From: Pseudomonadota bacterium
GTDB lineage: Bacteria > Pseudomonadota > Alphaproteobacteria > Sphingomonadales > SMXR01
Length of the DNA stretch: 64,000 bases
Direction of reading: 5' to 3'
Assembly (NCBI GenBank): GCA_022566895.1
Contig: JADFIA010000005.1
Coordinates: 1-64,000, forward strand
This document shows, piece after piece, positions 10,205 through 20,644 of this stretch. Under the pieces are notes generated by a model. It had not been told where the DNA came from, searched no databases, and was given only the letters and a program-made list of their open reading frames with translations. How positions within the stretch are numbered: position 1 is the stretch's first letter; the number at the start of each line of letters is the position of its first letter. The position numbers and the translations under genes are program-made.

Positions 10205-11638
10205 CTAGCGCCGGATCTTCAGGCCTAAATCTTTGATTTTCTTACGTAAAGTATTGCGATTCAGTCCCAGGAGCTCGGCTGCCCGGAGTTGATTTCCCTG
10301 GGTTGCGCGCAGGCTTATATCGATAAGCGGCCTTTCGATCTCCCTGAGAATACGGCCATAGAGCCCGTCCGGCGGCAGTTCGCCCCGGTGGGCTTGGAAA
10401 TAGATATCCAAATGCCGGTGGACCGCCTGCGAAAGGCCTTCCCCCTGACCTGCCATGCTGGCCGAGCCTTTGGTGCCCTGGCGGCCGATTTCAGCCCGAA
10501 TCTGAGCGCCATCAATCACCGGCTCCGGATACAGCGCGCAGATTCTTAGGACCATATTTTCAAGCTCTCGCACGTTGCCTGGCCAGGCATGGCTGGCCAG
10601 CGCGCCCAGTGCCTCGGCGGAAAAGCGTTTGCTCTCAAGCCCGTCCCGATGGGCCCGGGCCACAAAGTGTTCAACCAGGTCGGGGATATCCGCCAGCCGC
10701 TCGCGCAACGCCGGTACCCCGATCGGCACAACATTGATTCGGAAGTATAAATCTTGCCGGAACCGACCGGCCTCGACCAACTCCACCAGGTTTTGATGAG
10801 TCGCCGCGATGATCCTCACGTTGACCCTTTTAATCTCGCGGCCGCCAACAGCGCGGAACTCGCCCTGTTGCAGGACGCGCAACAGCCGCGTCTGGGCATC
10901 CAGCGGCATATCGCCGATCTCGTCGAGGAACAGCGTACCGCCGCTGGCTTCCTCGAAGCGTCCCGGAGCCCGCTGGTCGGCGCCGGTAAAAGCTCCTTTT
11001 TCGTGGCCGAAAAGTTCGCTCTCGATAAGGTCCCTGGGGATGGCGGCCATGTTGACGGCGACAAAAGGATGTTCCCGCCGGTTGCCAAGCTCGTGGACCG
11101 CCCGGGCGACGAGCTCCTTTCCGGTTCCGGACTCCCCATAGAGAAGAATAGTCAGACCCGTATGAACGACCCGGGCCAGTATCTTGTAAAGGTCTTGCAT
11201 GGCCGGGGAATGGCCGACCAAGGGGGTCTTGGAGATGTCCACCTTGAGGCTCGCCGGGATGACCTCGTGAGCTCCCGACAGAGCCCGGTTCACACAGGCG
11301 GTAAGCTCATCGAGATCAAACGGCTTGGGTAGATATTCAAAGGCCCCGGCCTCGGTCGCCCGTACCGCGGTCTCCAAAGTACTTCGGGCGCTGATAACGA
11401 TGATCGGAAGTTCGGGCCGACGGCGGCGAATTCGTGGTACCAGCTCCAGGCCATCCACATCGGGCAGTACAACGTCGCACACCAGCACATCGCCGAGCCC
11501 CTCTTCGACATGTTGCCATAAGGCCGAACCGCAATCGACGGCAATAACGTCAAAGCCTTCGTCGCCGAGAGATTCGGCGATGATCGTGCGGATCGAGGCA
11601 TCGTCGTCGGCGACCAGAACCGTAAGTCGCCGGCTCAT
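10205..11638 (-). CDS. ntrC: Nitrogen regulation response regulator NtrC (NRI)
   Basis: VLVADDDASIRTIIAESL; LLYGESGTGKELVARAVHELG; GAFTGAD; C-terminal Fis-like HTH RAAELLGLNRNTLRKKIKDLGL. Confidence 0.96.
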   Translation of the reverse strand: MSRRLTVLVADDDASIRTIIAESLGDEGFDVIAVDCGSALWQHVEEGLGDVLVCDVVLPDVDGLELVPRIRRRRPELPIIVISARSTLETAVRATEAGAFEYLPKPFDLDELTACVNRALSGAHEVIPASLKVDISKTPLVGHSPAMQDLYKILARVVHTGLTILLYGESGTGKELVARAVHELGNRREHPFVAVNMAAIPRDLIESELFGHEKGAFTGADQRAPGRFEEASGGTLFLDEIGDMPLDAQTRLLRVLQQGEFRAVGGREIKRVNVRIIAATHQNLVELVEAGRFRQDLYFRINVVPIGVPALRERLADIPDLVEHFVARAHRDGLESKRFSAEALGALASHAWPGNVRELENMVLRICALYPEPVIDGAQIRAEIGRQGTKGSASMAGQGEGLSQAVHRHLDIYFQAHRGELPPDGLYGRILREIERPLIDISLRATQGNQLRAAELLGLNRNTLRKKIKDLGLKIRR

Positions 11639-12774
11639 AACGCCGCACCTTCAGTTTTGTGATCTTGGGGTTTGGGAATGGGAAACAATATCCGAAACCG
11701 GCCGCCGGCCGCCGACGGCTCGCAGCTGACCAGACCGCCGTGTGCGGCCACGATCCTTCGCACCAGGGCCAGACCCAGTCCGGTGCCGCCGCCACCCGGC
11801 CGGGCGCTCACGAAGGGTGCGAAAATCCGCTCGCGATCCGCTTCGTCAACCCCGGGGCCGTTATCCGAAATCACGACTTCGAGGGGCAGCGGCAACGGTT
11901 GGCCTGCAGGATCGCGCTTGACACTGAAACCGGGCCGGAAAGCTGAGCTGATTTTGACCGTGCCGTTGACGCCGCCGGCCGCCTCAATGGCGTTCCTTAC
12001 CAAATTTTGAAAACACTGGATCAGCAACCCGGGGTCGCCCTCCAGCAGCGGCAGCGAGGGATCGTACTGGCGCTGAAAACTGAACCCTTCAGGCGCCCCG
12101 GATTTCTCCAGAGTGATGACCTGATCGAGAATACGATGGATATTCACTGGCTCACGCGTGCCAAGGCCGCGGCTTCCCAAGAGTTCCATGCGGTCGATCA
12201 AAGCGTTGATGCGGTCGCATTCGTCGATAATCAATCTCGGCAGATGTTCATGGTCCGGGTCGATCTGTCGGGCCAGCAGCTGGGCCGCGCCGCGGATTCC
12301 CGCAAGGGGGTTCTTAACCTCGTGAGCTAGGATCGCGCCCATTCCTGATTCGTGAGTGCCCCGCCCCTGCCCGCTCATCAGGCGACCAATTTCCTCACCG
12401 AAGCCCAAAGGAAGGATCGAGAGCACCATCTGATCGGTCTGTTCCGGCAGGGGCACGGCGCGCACATCCGCTCTTGCCTCGCTATCGCGACCCAGATTGA
12501 GATGCATCTCGCGCTGGCTGACCACGCCCTGGCGCTGGCTGGCCCGTTTTACCAAGGCAAGAAGCGGCGAATCTTCGCTCACCAGATCTTCCAGGCGGCT
12601 TTCCAGGAAGGTGCCGCGGCTGAGGCCGAAGAACTCCTCAGCCGGCGGATTGGCGAAGCGCACCCGGTTTTTTCGATCCAAAATGAGAATGACGGTGTCG
12701 AGAGCCGCCAAGACTTGGTGAAAATCAACCCGCTCCTCGACCGGAGCCGCTGGCAATTGGGTGGTATCCGCCAT
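11635..12774 (-). CDS. ntrB: Nitrogen regulation histidine kinase NtrB (NRII)
   Basis: PAS domain, LAHEVKNPLAGIRGAAQLLARQ, GTGLGLALVRRIVAAHGG; adjacent to ntrC and dusB/nifR3. ORF extends to 12795. Confidence 0.95.
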   Translation of the reverse strand: MADTTQLPAAPVEERVDFHQVLAALDTVILILDRKNRVRFANPPAEEFFGLSRGTFLESRLEDLVSEDSPLLALVKRASQRQGVVSQREMHLNLGRDSEARADVRAVPLPEQTDQMVLSILPLGFGEEIGRLMSGQGRGTHESGMGAILAHEVKNPLAGIRGAAQLLARQIDPDHEHLPRLIIDECDRINALIDRMELLGSRGLGTREPVNIHRILDQVITLEKSGAPEGFSFQRQYDPSLPLLEGDPGLLIQCFQNLVRNAIEAAGGVNGTVKISSAFRPGFSVKRDPAGQPLPLPLEVVISDNGPGVDEADRERIFAPFVSARPGGGGTGLGLALVRRIVAAHGGLVSCEPSAAGGRFRILFPIPKPQDHKTEGAAL

Positions 12775-12775
12775 T

Positions 12776-13777
12776 TCAGGCAGCCCGCGCCGCAATCAAT
12801 GGGCCATAGAAGGCCCGGAGCGCGGATTTTACTTGAAGTGGATCAGATAACCGATTGATTTGACTACGCAATTCAGTTGATTTTGGGAGACCCTTTGTGT
12901 ACCAGCCCAGATGCTTGCGGGCCACCTTATGCCCGGTTTGCGGTCCATAATGGTCGAGCATGGCGTCATAATGGCTCATCATGGCTTCGAACTGGACCTG
13001 AAGCGGCGGGTCCGGCGGCCGCAGGCCGGTTTTCAGGTAGGTGATGATCTGGGCGACAAACCAGGGCCGGCCATAGGTTCCACGGCCGATCATCAGACCG
13101 TCGGCGCCGGATCTGGCCAGGGCCAGAGTGGCGTCATCGTAGCTCACAATATCGCCGTTCACGATCACCGGCAGGTCCACCGCCTCCTTGACCCGGCGGA
13201 CAAAGGGCCAATCGGCCGCCCCGCGGTACATTTGGCTGCGCGTACGGCCATGCACGGTAATCATTTGAATGCCTTCTCCTTCCGCCCTTCTGGCCAGTTC
13301 CGGGGCGTTGCGGTGCTCATCGTTCCAGCCCGTACGCATCTTGAGGGTCACCGGAATGTCGACTGCGGCGACCGTGGCCTTGATGATTTTCGTGGCCTGA
13401 TCCAGATCACGCATCAGGGCCGAGCCGGCTTCGCCGCCGACCACCTTCTTGGCCGGGCAGCCCATGTTGATATCGATGATATCGGCTCCGCGGTCCGCAT
13501 TGAGCTTGGCTGCTTCGGCCATCACAGCGGGTTCGCAGCCGGCAAGCTGGACCGCGATCGGTCGCTCCTCTTGGCCATATTCGGCCATCTTGAGGGTCCG
13601 CCGATTTTGGCGGATCATGGCTTGGCTGGCGATCATCTCGGAAATCACCAATCCGGCGCCGAAACTTTTGACCAATCGGCGAAACGGCATGTCACTGATC
13701 CCCGACATGGGGGCCAGGAACACAGGGTCCTTTATGACTAGATTTCCGACTCTTATGCTCATTTCTTGTGCAGTCAT
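12776..13777 (-). CDS. dusB: tRNA-dihydrouridine synthase (DusB / NifR3)
   Basis: [63 protein letters not shown]. Confidence 0.96.
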   Translation of the reverse strand: MTAQEMSIRVGNLVIKDPVFLAPMSGISDMPFRRLVKSFGAGLVISEMIASQAMIRQNRRTLKMAEYGQEERPIAVQLAGCEPAVMAEAAKLNADRGADIIDINMGCPAKKVVGGEAGSALMRDLDQATKIIKATVAAVDIPVTLKMRTGWNDEHRNAPELARRAEGEGIQMITVHGRTRSQMYRGAADWPFVRRVKEAVDLPVIVNGDIVSYDDATLALARSGADGLMIGRGTYGRPWFVAQIITYLKTGLRPPDPPLQVQFEAMMSHYDAMLDHYGPQTGHKVARKHLGWYTKGLPKSTELRSQINRLSDPLQVKSALRAFYGPLIAARAA

Positions 13778-13920
13778 TTTTGGTGCTCAAAAAACAGGCA
13801 CCTATATGCCAGAAGTCGGCCCCGAATGCCACCCGAATCTGGCACCCATTGCGGCCCATTGTGCATTTTCGGCGGAGCGAATAGAGTTCCCGCGGGTGGC
13901 GGTAAAAAGGAGCCGGCTGA

Positions 13921-15081
13921 ATGAGGGTCTATGCGTTGATCGTAGCGGCCGGACGCGGCGAGCGCGCCGGCGGTGAGGTGCCCAAGCAATATCGCCAAGT
14001 GGCCGGAAAAACGGTTTTGCGCCGCAGCATCGACAACTTTCTTTACCATCCGGCGGTGGAGGCGGTCTGCGTTGTGGTTCACAAGGATGACGGCGAACTT
14101 TACGATGCGGCCACCAATGGCCTCCGAATTCTCGCCCCGGTGACCGGCGGCGATAGCCGTCAGGCCTCGGTCCATAATGGTTTGAAGGCGCTGCGGGAGA
14201 TCGGGGCGCCGCCGCCGGACATTGTTTTGATCCACGATGCCGCCAGGTGTTTTGTCTCGCCGGAGGTGATCAGCCGGGTCATCGAGGGAGTACGGACCGC
14301 CGGCGAAGGCGCGATCCCCGCCCTGCCGCTCTCGGATTCGATAAAACGCGGCACCACCCACGCCGAAGAAAGCGTCGATCGCAGCGACTTGTGGCGCGCC
14401 CAGACCCCACAAGGCTTTCCCTTCGAGGCCATCCTCAAGGCTCATGAAGCCGGGGCCGGACGCTCGTTGAGTGATGACGCGGCGGTGGCCGAGGCGGCCG
14501 GACTGGCGGTGCGGATTGTTGAAGGGGACGAAGCGAACATCAAGCTCACGCGGCCGGCAGATTTTCTCCTGGCCGGGCAGCGCTTGGCGACGTCGGATGT
14601 TCGCACCGGCTTCGGCTTCGATGTTCATCGCTTCGAGGACGGCGATGGTGTGATCCTGTGCGGCGTCACCATTCCGTTCGAGAAAAAGCTCAAGGGCCAT
14701 TCGGACGCCGACGTGGCGATGCACGCGTTGACCGATGCGTTGCTAGGCGCCACCGCGGGGGGCGATATCGGGGATCACTTTCCGCCCTCCGATCCCCAGT
14801 GGAAAGACGCTCCCTCCGAGATATTCCTGAAGTTTGCGGCCGAGCGGCTGCGGGCCATGAATGGCAAGATCATCAACGTGGATCTGACGATCATTTGTGA
14901 GCAGCCGCGAATCGGCCCCTACCGGATCCAGATGCAAGCGCGGTTGGCGGAAATTCTCGGCCTCGGTACGGACCGCATCAACGTCAAAGCGACGACCACG
15001 GAGCGGCTGGGGTTCGCCGGCCGTGAAGAAGGTATCGCCGCCCAGGCAGTGGCCACCGTGCGGCTGGAAGCGGCATCGTGA
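13921..15081 (+). CDS. ispDF: Bifunctional IspD/IspF (MEP cytidylyltransferase / MECDP synthase)
   Basis: YALIVAAGRGERAGGEVPKQYRQV...; RTGFGFDVHRFEDGDGVILCGVTIPFEKKLKGHSDADVAMHALTDALLGA. Confidence 0.97.
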   Translation: MRVYALIVAAGRGERAGGEVPKQYRQVAGKTVLRRSIDNFLYHPAVEAVCVVVHKDDGELYDAATNGLRILAPVTGGDSRQASVHNGLKALREIGAPPPDIVLIHDAARCFVSPEVISRVIEGVRTAGEGAIPALPLSDSIKRGTTHAEESVDRSDLWRAQTPQGFPFEAILKAHEAGAGRSLSDDAAVAEAAGLAVRIVEGDEANIKLTRPADFLLAGQRLATSDVRTGFGFDVHRFEDGDGVILCGVTIPFEKKLKGHSDADVAMHALTDALLGATAGGDIGDHFPPSDPQWKDAPSEIFLKFAAERLRAMNGKIINVDLTIICEQPRIGPYRIQMQARLAEILGLGTDRINVKATTTERLGFAGREEGIAAQAVATVRLEAAS

Positions 15082-15581
15082 ACCCGGACCCGGGCACCCC
15101 GACCAGCGGCGGGAATTGGCTGGCTTATTCGCTGGCCACCTGGTTCGGGGCCGGTTTTTTGCCCAAAGCGCCCGGCACTTGGGGCTCCCTGGCCGCCCTG
15201 CCCCTGGCTTGGCTGCTGCTTGAATTTGTCGGGCTTTACGGCCTCGCTTCGGCGACCTTCTTGCTTTTGGCGGCCGGTGTCTGGGCGGCTCAGAAATATA
15301 TCGAAAGGTCGGGTCGCAACGATCCGAGCGAAGTGGTGATCGATGAAGTTGTGGGCCAATGGCTGACCATTCTGGTGATGGCCCTGTTCTCCTCTTTCCA
15401 TGACTCTGTGGCCAATTACGGACTGGCCTTCGTGGCCTTTCGCCTGTTTGATATCTGGAAACCCTTTCCCATCGCCTTTGCCGAACGGCGCTTCGACGAC
15501 GGACTGGGGATCATGATCGACGATCTTATTGCTGCGGTTTATGCCGCAGCGGCGGGACTGCTGCTGGGAGCCGTTCTATGA
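15078..15581 (+). CDS. pgpA: Phosphatidylglycerophosphatase A
   Basis: GAGFLPKAPGTWGSLAALPLA; DEVVGQWLTIL; FRLFDIWKPFPI; DDGLGIMIDDLIAAVYA. Confidence 0.95.
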   Translation: MNPDPGTPTSGGNWLAYSLATWFGAGFLPKAPGTWGSLAALPLAWLLLEFVGLYGLASATFLLLAAGVWAAQKYIERSGRNDPSEVVIDEVVGQWLTILVMALFSSFHDSVANYGLAFVAFRLFDIWKPFPIAFAERRFDDGLGIMIDDLIAAVYAAAAGLLLGAVL

Positions 15582-16084
15582 CCTTTTCGCCTGAAATATT
15601 ATCGACCGCCGAACGGGTTATCGACCTGGCGCGACAACGCGGCTGGCGGATCGGCGCTGCCGAATCCTGCACCGGTGGTTTGCTGATGGCGGCACTGACC
15701 GAGATCGCCGGCGCTTCAGATGTGGTGGCGGCCGGGTTCGTGACCTATGCGGACGACGCCAAGGTGGAGCTCTTGGGTTTGGACGCGGAGAATCTTGAAG
15801 AGCACGGCGCAGTCTCGAAAAGGGTGGCCCAATGGATGGCCAGGGGGGCGCTTGATGCCGCCGGGCTGGACTTGGCGGTGGCGATCACCGGGATCGCCGG
15901 ACCGCACGGCGGCAGCGAGGAAAAACCGCTCGGCTTGGTGCATATCGCGACCGCCCGGCGTCAGGGGAAAAGGATTATTCTCGATCATAAGGAGGTACGC
16001 TATGGCGATCTCGGGCGGCACCAGGTGCGGATGCGGGCAGTCCTGGCGGCGCTTTTAATGCTCGAAGGAGCAGCCGGACATTAA
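15578..16084 (+). CDS. CinA-family nicotinamide-nucleotide amidohydrolase
   Basis: IGAAESCTGGLLMAALTEIAGAS...VAITGIAGPHGGSEEKPLGLVHIA (CinA C-terminal domain only). Confidence 0.93.
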   Translation: MTFSPEILSTAERVIDLARQRGWRIGAAESCTGGLLMAALTEIAGASDVVAAGFVTYADDAKVELLGLDAENLEEHGAVSKRVAQWMARGALDAAGLDLAVAITGIAGPHGGSEEKPLGLVHIATARRQGKRIILDHKEVRYGDLGRHQVRMRAVLAALLMLEGAAGH

Positions 16085-16098
16085 ACAGGAGGAATGAG

Positions 16099-16494
16099 AT
16101 GAATTATGTAACCGGCCTGGGCGGCGTCTTTTTCAAGACCAAGGACAAAAAGAAGCTTCTGGCCTGGTACCAGGAACATCTCGGGATCGAGGCCGACGAA
16201 TACGGCAGCAAGTCGTTTATGTGGCGAGAAGAGAGCGGTGAAAAGGCCTTTTCGGTCTGGAGCCCGTTTAAAGAGGAAAGCGATTATTTCGACCCCTCCA
16301 AACAGCCCTTCATGGTCAATTTCCGGGTCCGCGATCTCGATGGGCTTCTCGAACATCTAAAATCGAAGGGCGTCGATCAGGTCGGCGGGATCGAGGAATA
16401 TCCCTTCGGCCGCTTCGCTTGGATACTCGACCCGGAAGGCATCAAAATCGAGTTGTGGGAACCGACCGAAGTCGTGCCAGGCAACGCGTGCTAG
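16099..16494 (+). CDS. VOC (glyoxalase/bleomycin-resistance) superfamily protein
   Basis: GGVFFKTKDKKKLLAWYQEHLGIEADEYG...WILDPEGIKIELWEP; AGGAGG RBS at ~16086. Confidence 0.88.
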   Translation: MNYVTGLGGVFFKTKDKKKLLAWYQEHLGIEADEYGSKSFMWREESGEKAFSVWSPFKEESDYFDPSKQPFMVNFRVRDLDGLLEHLKSKGVDQVGGIEEYPFGRFAWILDPEGIKIELWEPTEVVPGNAC

Positions 16495-16495
16495 A

Positions 16496-16927
16496 TCAGC
16501 CGTAAATCTCTTCGGCCCGGGTCTCGAAGGCGAGGACCATGCGGTGCACGGCCTCTTCGAACAGCGCCCCGATCAATTTCTCCAGGAGGCGGCTCTTGAA
16601 CTCGAAATCGACTACGAAATCCACCCGGCACCGCCCGGCCCCGTCCGCGGCAAAGCGCCAGTCGTTGTGCAGATATTTCATCGGCCCGCGCACATAATCG
16701 ACGGAAATCACCGACGGTCGCTCAAGGCTTACTTTCGAGGTAAAGCGCTCGCTAAACATTTTGAAACCAATCACCAGATCGGCCTCGAAGCCATCGGGGC
16801 TCTGGTTATAGACCCGCGCCGCCTTGCACCAGGGTAAAAATTCGGGATAGAGGGCCACGTCGGCGACCACGGAAAACATCTGTTCGGGGGTAAAGGAAAG
16901 CCGGCGTTTCTCCTGGTGCCGGGGCAT
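16496..16927 (-). CDS. RatA/COQ10-type START-domain (SRPBCC) protein
   Basis: FTPEQMFSVVADVALYPEFLPWCKAARVY...VDFVVDFEFKSRLLEKLIGALFEEAVHRMVLAFETRA; next to lipA as is usual in alphaproteobacteria. Confidence 0.9.
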   Translation of the reverse strand: MPRHQEKRRLSFTPEQMFSVVADVALYPEFLPWCKAARVYNQSPDGFEADLVIGFKMFSERFTSKVSLERPSVISVDYVRGPMKYLHNDWRFAADGAGRCRVDFVVDFEFKSRLLEKLIGALFEEAVHRMVLAFETRAEEIYG

Positions 16928-16930
16928 CGC

Positions 16931-17872
16931 TCAGATTTTGGCCGACGCCTGGTCGGCGAGCTGGGCCTCGCGGGCCCGGCGCAAGGCTTCGAAATCACGC
17001 CCGGCATGATAGCTCGAACGGGTCAGCGGCGTCGCCGAGACCATCAGAAAACCCTTGGCCCGAGCCATGCGCTCCATCTCTTCGAACTCCTCGGGCGGCA
17101 CATAGCGTTCGACCGGCGCGTGCCGGGGCGTCGGACGCAGATACTGACCGATGGTCAGAAAATCGATCCGGGCCGAGCGCATGTCGTCCATAACTTCGTA
17201 GACCTCGCGGCGCTCCTCGCCGAGACCGACCATGAGGCCGGACTTTGTAAAGATCGACGGATCCATATCCTTGACCCGATCGAGAAGCTTCAGGGAATGA
17301 TAATAGCGGGCCCCCGGGCGGATGGTCGGATAGAGCCGCGGCACCGTCTCGAGATTGTGATTAAAAACATCCGGCTTGGCGACCACCACCGGCTCCAATG
17401 CACCCTCCTTGTTGCGGAAATCGGGGGTCAGAATCTCGATCGTGGTCGACGGCGAATGGGCCCGCAGCTCTTCGATCACACGCACGAACTGCCCGGCCCC
17501 GCCGTCGGGCAAATCGTCCCGGTCCACGGAGGTAATGACGATATGGGCCAGCCCCATTTCCTGGCACGCCGTTGCCACATGGGCCGGCTCTTCCACATCA
17601 ACGGCGCCGGGCCTGCCGGTCTTGATATTGCAAAAGGCGCAGGCGCGGGTGCAGATGTCGCCGAGAATCAGCACCGTGGCGTGTTTGTTGGCCCAGCACT
17701 CGCCGATGTTCGGACAGGCCGCCTCTTCGCAGACCGTGTTGAGTTTCAGCTCGCGCATCAGCCGTCTGGTCTCGGCAAAGGCCGGCGAGGTCGGCGCCTT
17801 GACGCGAATCCACGGCGGCTTGCGCAAATAGGGCTGCTCTTCGCCGCGGCGTATGCTTTGGATCTTGCTCAA
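16931..17872 (-). CDS. lipA: Lipoyl synthase
   Basis: [13 protein letters not shown] and radical-SAM [13 protein letters not shown]. Confidence 0.98.
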   Translation of the reverse strand: MSKIQSIRRGEEQPYLRKPPWIRVKAPTSPAFAETRRLMRELKLNTVCEEAACPNIGECWANKHATVLILGDICTRACAFCNIKTGRPGAVDVEEPAHVATACQEMGLAHIVITSVDRDDLPDGGAGQFVRVIEELRAHSPSTTIEILTPDFRNKEGALEPVVVAKPDVFNHNLETVPRLYPTIRPGARYYHSLKLLDRVKDMDPSIFTKSGLMVGLGEERREVYEVMDDMRSARIDFLTIGQYLRPTPRHAPVERYVPPEEFEEMERMARAKGFLMVSATPLTRSSYHAGRDFEALRRAREAQLADQASAKI

Positions 17873-17941
17873 ACTCTGGCCCTCTTGATCTTTCTAGATA
17901 ATGTTGCCATCCGCCTTGGCCAAGCCTTTAATGCGCCAAGC

Positions 17942-19348
17942 TTACAAATGCAATGTCCGTCCGAAGGCGTCAAGAACGCTCTCGTGCATCATTTCGGACA
18001 GGGTGGGATGCGGGAAGATTGTTTTCATGAGCTCGGCCTCGGTGGTCTCGAGGGTTTTGGCGATGGCATAGCCCTGGATCAACTCGGTGACCTCGGCGCC
18101 GATCATATGGGCGCCCAACAATTCGCCGGTCTTGGCGTCAAAGACCGTCTTGATCAAGCCCTCCGTATCGCCCAGGGCGATCGCCTTGCCATTGGCCATA
18201 AAGGGAAAGCGCCCGATCTTGACCTGGTGCCCGGCCTCGACGGCCGCTCCCTCGGTCAGGCCGACGCTGGCGATTTGCGGCCGGCAATAGGTGCAGCCGG
18301 GGATATTCCCCTTATCGAGCGGCTGGAGGCCTTTCTCACCGGCCATGGACTCGACCGCAATCACCCCTTCATGGCTTGCCTTGTGGGCCAGCCACGGCGG
18401 CCCGGTGACGTCACCGATCGCCCACAGGCCGGCTTGACCGGTGGCGCCCCATTGGTCGGTGACGATATGGCCCTTCTCGACCTTGACGCCCTGGGCCTCC
18501 AAGCCGAGCCCTTCGACGTTGCCGGTAATCCCGATCGCCAGAATGACACCGTCGAAGATCTGGCTGTCGGACTTCGAGCCTTCCTTTTCGATCGTCGCCG
18601 TGACCCCGTCCTGGCCGGTCTTCAGCTCGCTAACCGATGCTGAGGTGATCAGCGTCATGCCCTGTTTGGTGAACATTTTGGCGGCCAGTTCCGAAATTTC
18701 CCGGTCCTCGACCGGTAGAATACGATCGAGCATCTCAACCACCGTGACCTCAGAGCCCATATCGCTGTAAAAACTCGCGAACTCCATGCCGATGGCCCCC
18801 GATCCGATGACCAGAAGCCGGCCGGGAATCTCCTTGGGCACCATGGCCTCCTTGTAGGTTCGGATCTTGTTGCCGTCGGCTTTGAGGTGCTCCAACTCGC
18901 GGGCCCGGGCCCCGGTAGCGATAATCACGTTCCTGGCCGCCAGGGTGGCTACCGCCTTGCCCTTCTCCATAACCGCGACCTGATTGCCGTCCGATAACTG
19001 CGCCGCACCGTCGAAGACTTCGACCCTGTTTTTCTTGAGCAGGTGCTTGACGCCCTGATTAAGCTGTTGGGCGATGGTCCGCGAGCGCTTGACCACCGCC
19101 TTGAGGTCGTAGGTCACCCTTTCCGCCGACAGCCCGAAATCGCCGGCCCTGCGCATCAGGTGATATACCTCTGCCGTGCGCAAAAGCGCCTTGGTGGGGA
19201 TGCAGCCCCAATTGAGGCAGATACCGCCCAGATGCTCGCGCTCGACCAAGGCCACCTTCATTTTCAGTTGCGCGGCCCGGATCGCCGCCACGTAGCCGCC
19301 GGGGCCGCCGCCGATGATAATCAGATCGTAAGTCTTGTTGCTCATCAC
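17942..19348 (-). CDS. lpdA: Dihydrolipoyl dehydrogenase (E3)
   Basis: DLIIIGGGPGGYVAAIRAAQL; GGICLNWGCIPTKALL; IGMEFASFYSDMG; HPTLSEMMHESV. Confidence 0.97.
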   Translation of the reverse strand: MMSNKTYDLIIIGGGPGGYVAAIRAAQLKMKVALVEREHLGGICLNWGCIPTKALLRTAEVYHLMRRAGDFGLSAERVTYDLKAVVKRSRTIAQQLNQGVKHLLKKNRVEVFDGAAQLSDGNQVAVMEKGKAVATLAARNVIIATGARARELEHLKADGNKIRTYKEAMVPKEIPGRLLVIGSGAIGMEFASFYSDMGSEVTVVEMLDRILPVEDREISELAAKMFTKQGMTLITSASVSELKTGQDGVTATIEKEGSKSDSQIFDGVILAIGITGNVEGLGLEAQGVKVEKGHIVTDQWGATGQAGLWAIGDVTGPPWLAHKASHEGVIAVESMAGEKGLQPLDKGNIPGCTYCRPQIASVGLTEGAAVEAGHQVKIGRFPFMANGKAIALGDTEGLIKTVFDAKTGELLGAHMIGAEVTELIQGYAIAKTLETTEAELMKTIFPHPTLSEMMHESVLDAFGRTLHL

Positions 19349-19357
19349 CGCATCCCG

Positions 19358-20638
19358 TCAGATCAGCATGGTTAAAGGCGCTTCCAGATAGTCTTTGAAA
19401 GCGTTCAGGAACCGGGCGCCGATCACTCCGTCGATGGCCCGGTGATCGGCCGATATTGTTACCGTCATCAAGGTCGCGATCTGCACGGCCCCGTGGCGCA
19501 CGATGGGGCGTTCCTCGCCCTTGCCAATGGCCAGAATTGCCGCCTGTGGCGGATTGATCACGGCTGAAAACTCGCGGATGCCGTACATGCCGAGGTTCGA
19601 GATCGAGATGGTGCCGCCCTGATATTCCTCGGGCAGGAGCTTGCCGCTCCGGGCCCGCTCGGCCAGGTCCTTCATTTCGATTGAAATCTGAACCACGCTT
19701 TTGTTGCCTGCGTCGCGTATGATCGGTGTGATCAGCCCGCCGTCGGTGGCCACGGCTACCGAAACATCGGCCCGCTCGAAGCGGCGCATCATATCACCGG
19801 CAAATTGGACATTGGCATCGGGCACCTTGCCAAGCGCCAGGGCGACGGCGCGGATAATAAAGTCGTTGAGAGAGACCTTGCTCTTGCCCAGCTCTTCATT
19901 AAGCTCTTTGCGCAGCTTGAGAAGCTTGTCGATTTCCACATCCAGGGTCAGATAGAAATGCGGCACCGTTGCCTTGGCCTCCTCCAGACGGCGGGCGATG
20001 ATCTTGCGCATGGTGGACAGACGTTCTTCAACGTAAGGAGTATCGGTTGGCACGGGTGCTGGGGTTGGCCTCGCAACGGCAGCGCCGCCTGCCGCCGCGG
20101 CTTCCATGTCCCGCTTGACGATACGACCGTGGGGTCCACTGCCCTGAATCGTCTCAAGAGGAATATTGCTATCCTTGGCCATTCGGCGGGCCAAGGGGGA
20201 AGCCTTTATCCGCCCGCCGCTTGGCGGCGCGGCTGCCGGGACCGGCGGCGGCGCAGCGGGTTCCGGGTCAGCCGCAGCCGGAATGGTTGGCGCCACCGGC
20301 GCTTCAGGCACTGGCTTGACGGCGGGCGGTTCAGGTCCTGGCTTGGCGGCGGCTGCCGCAGCCGCAGCTGCGGTCTCGGCGTCACTTGCCTCCTCGCCTT
20401 CCTCCAATAGGATTGCGATTACCGTGCCGACCGGTACGCCTTCGGTACCGTCCGGGACCAAAATGCGGCCGATTATCCCCTCATCTGCCGCCTCGACCTC
20501 CATCGTCGCCTTGTCGGTCTCGATCTCGGCCAGGAGATCGCCGGCCCGCACTTCATCGCCTTCGCTGACCAGCCATTTGGCCAGCGTGCCCTCTTCCATG
20601 GTCGGCGACAGCGCCGGCATGCGAAGTTCGATGGTCAT
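19358..20638 (-). CDS. pdhC: Dihydrolipoamide acetyltransferase E2 of pyruvate dehydrogenase
   Basis: Lipoyl domain ...[17 protein letters not shown]; Ala/Pro linker; E3-binding [16 protein letters not shown]; catalytic [13 protein letters not shown]. Confidence 0.97.
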   Translation of the reverse strand: MTIELRMPALSPTMEEGTLAKWLVSEGDEVRAGDLLAEIETDKATMEVEAADEGIIGRILVPDGTEGVPVGTVIAILLEEGEEASDAETAAAAAAAAAKPGPEPPAVKPVPEAPVAPTIPAAADPEPAAPPPVPAAAPPSGGRIKASPLARRMAKDSNIPLETIQGSGPHGRIVKRDMEAAAAGGAAVARPTPAPVPTDTPYVEERLSTMRKIIARRLEEAKATVPHFYLTLDVEIDKLLKLRKELNEELGKSKVSLNDFIIRAVALALGKVPDANVQFAGDMMRRFERADVSVAVATDGGLITPIIRDAGNKSVVQISIEMKDLAERARSGKLLPEEYQGGTISISNLGMYGIREFSAVINPPQAAILAIGKGEERPIVRHGAVQIATLMTVTISADHRAIDGVIGARFLNAFKDYLEAPLTMLI

Positions 20639-20644
20639 ACAACT

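Noticed and set aside
13837-13852. Possible sigma-54 promoter (TGGCAC...TTGC) near dusB/ispDF
   Set aside because: Spacing between the two elements is 3 nt instead of the required 5.
13921-15081. IspD-IspF fusion
   Set aside because: Bifunctional IspDF is well known in alphaproteobacteria.
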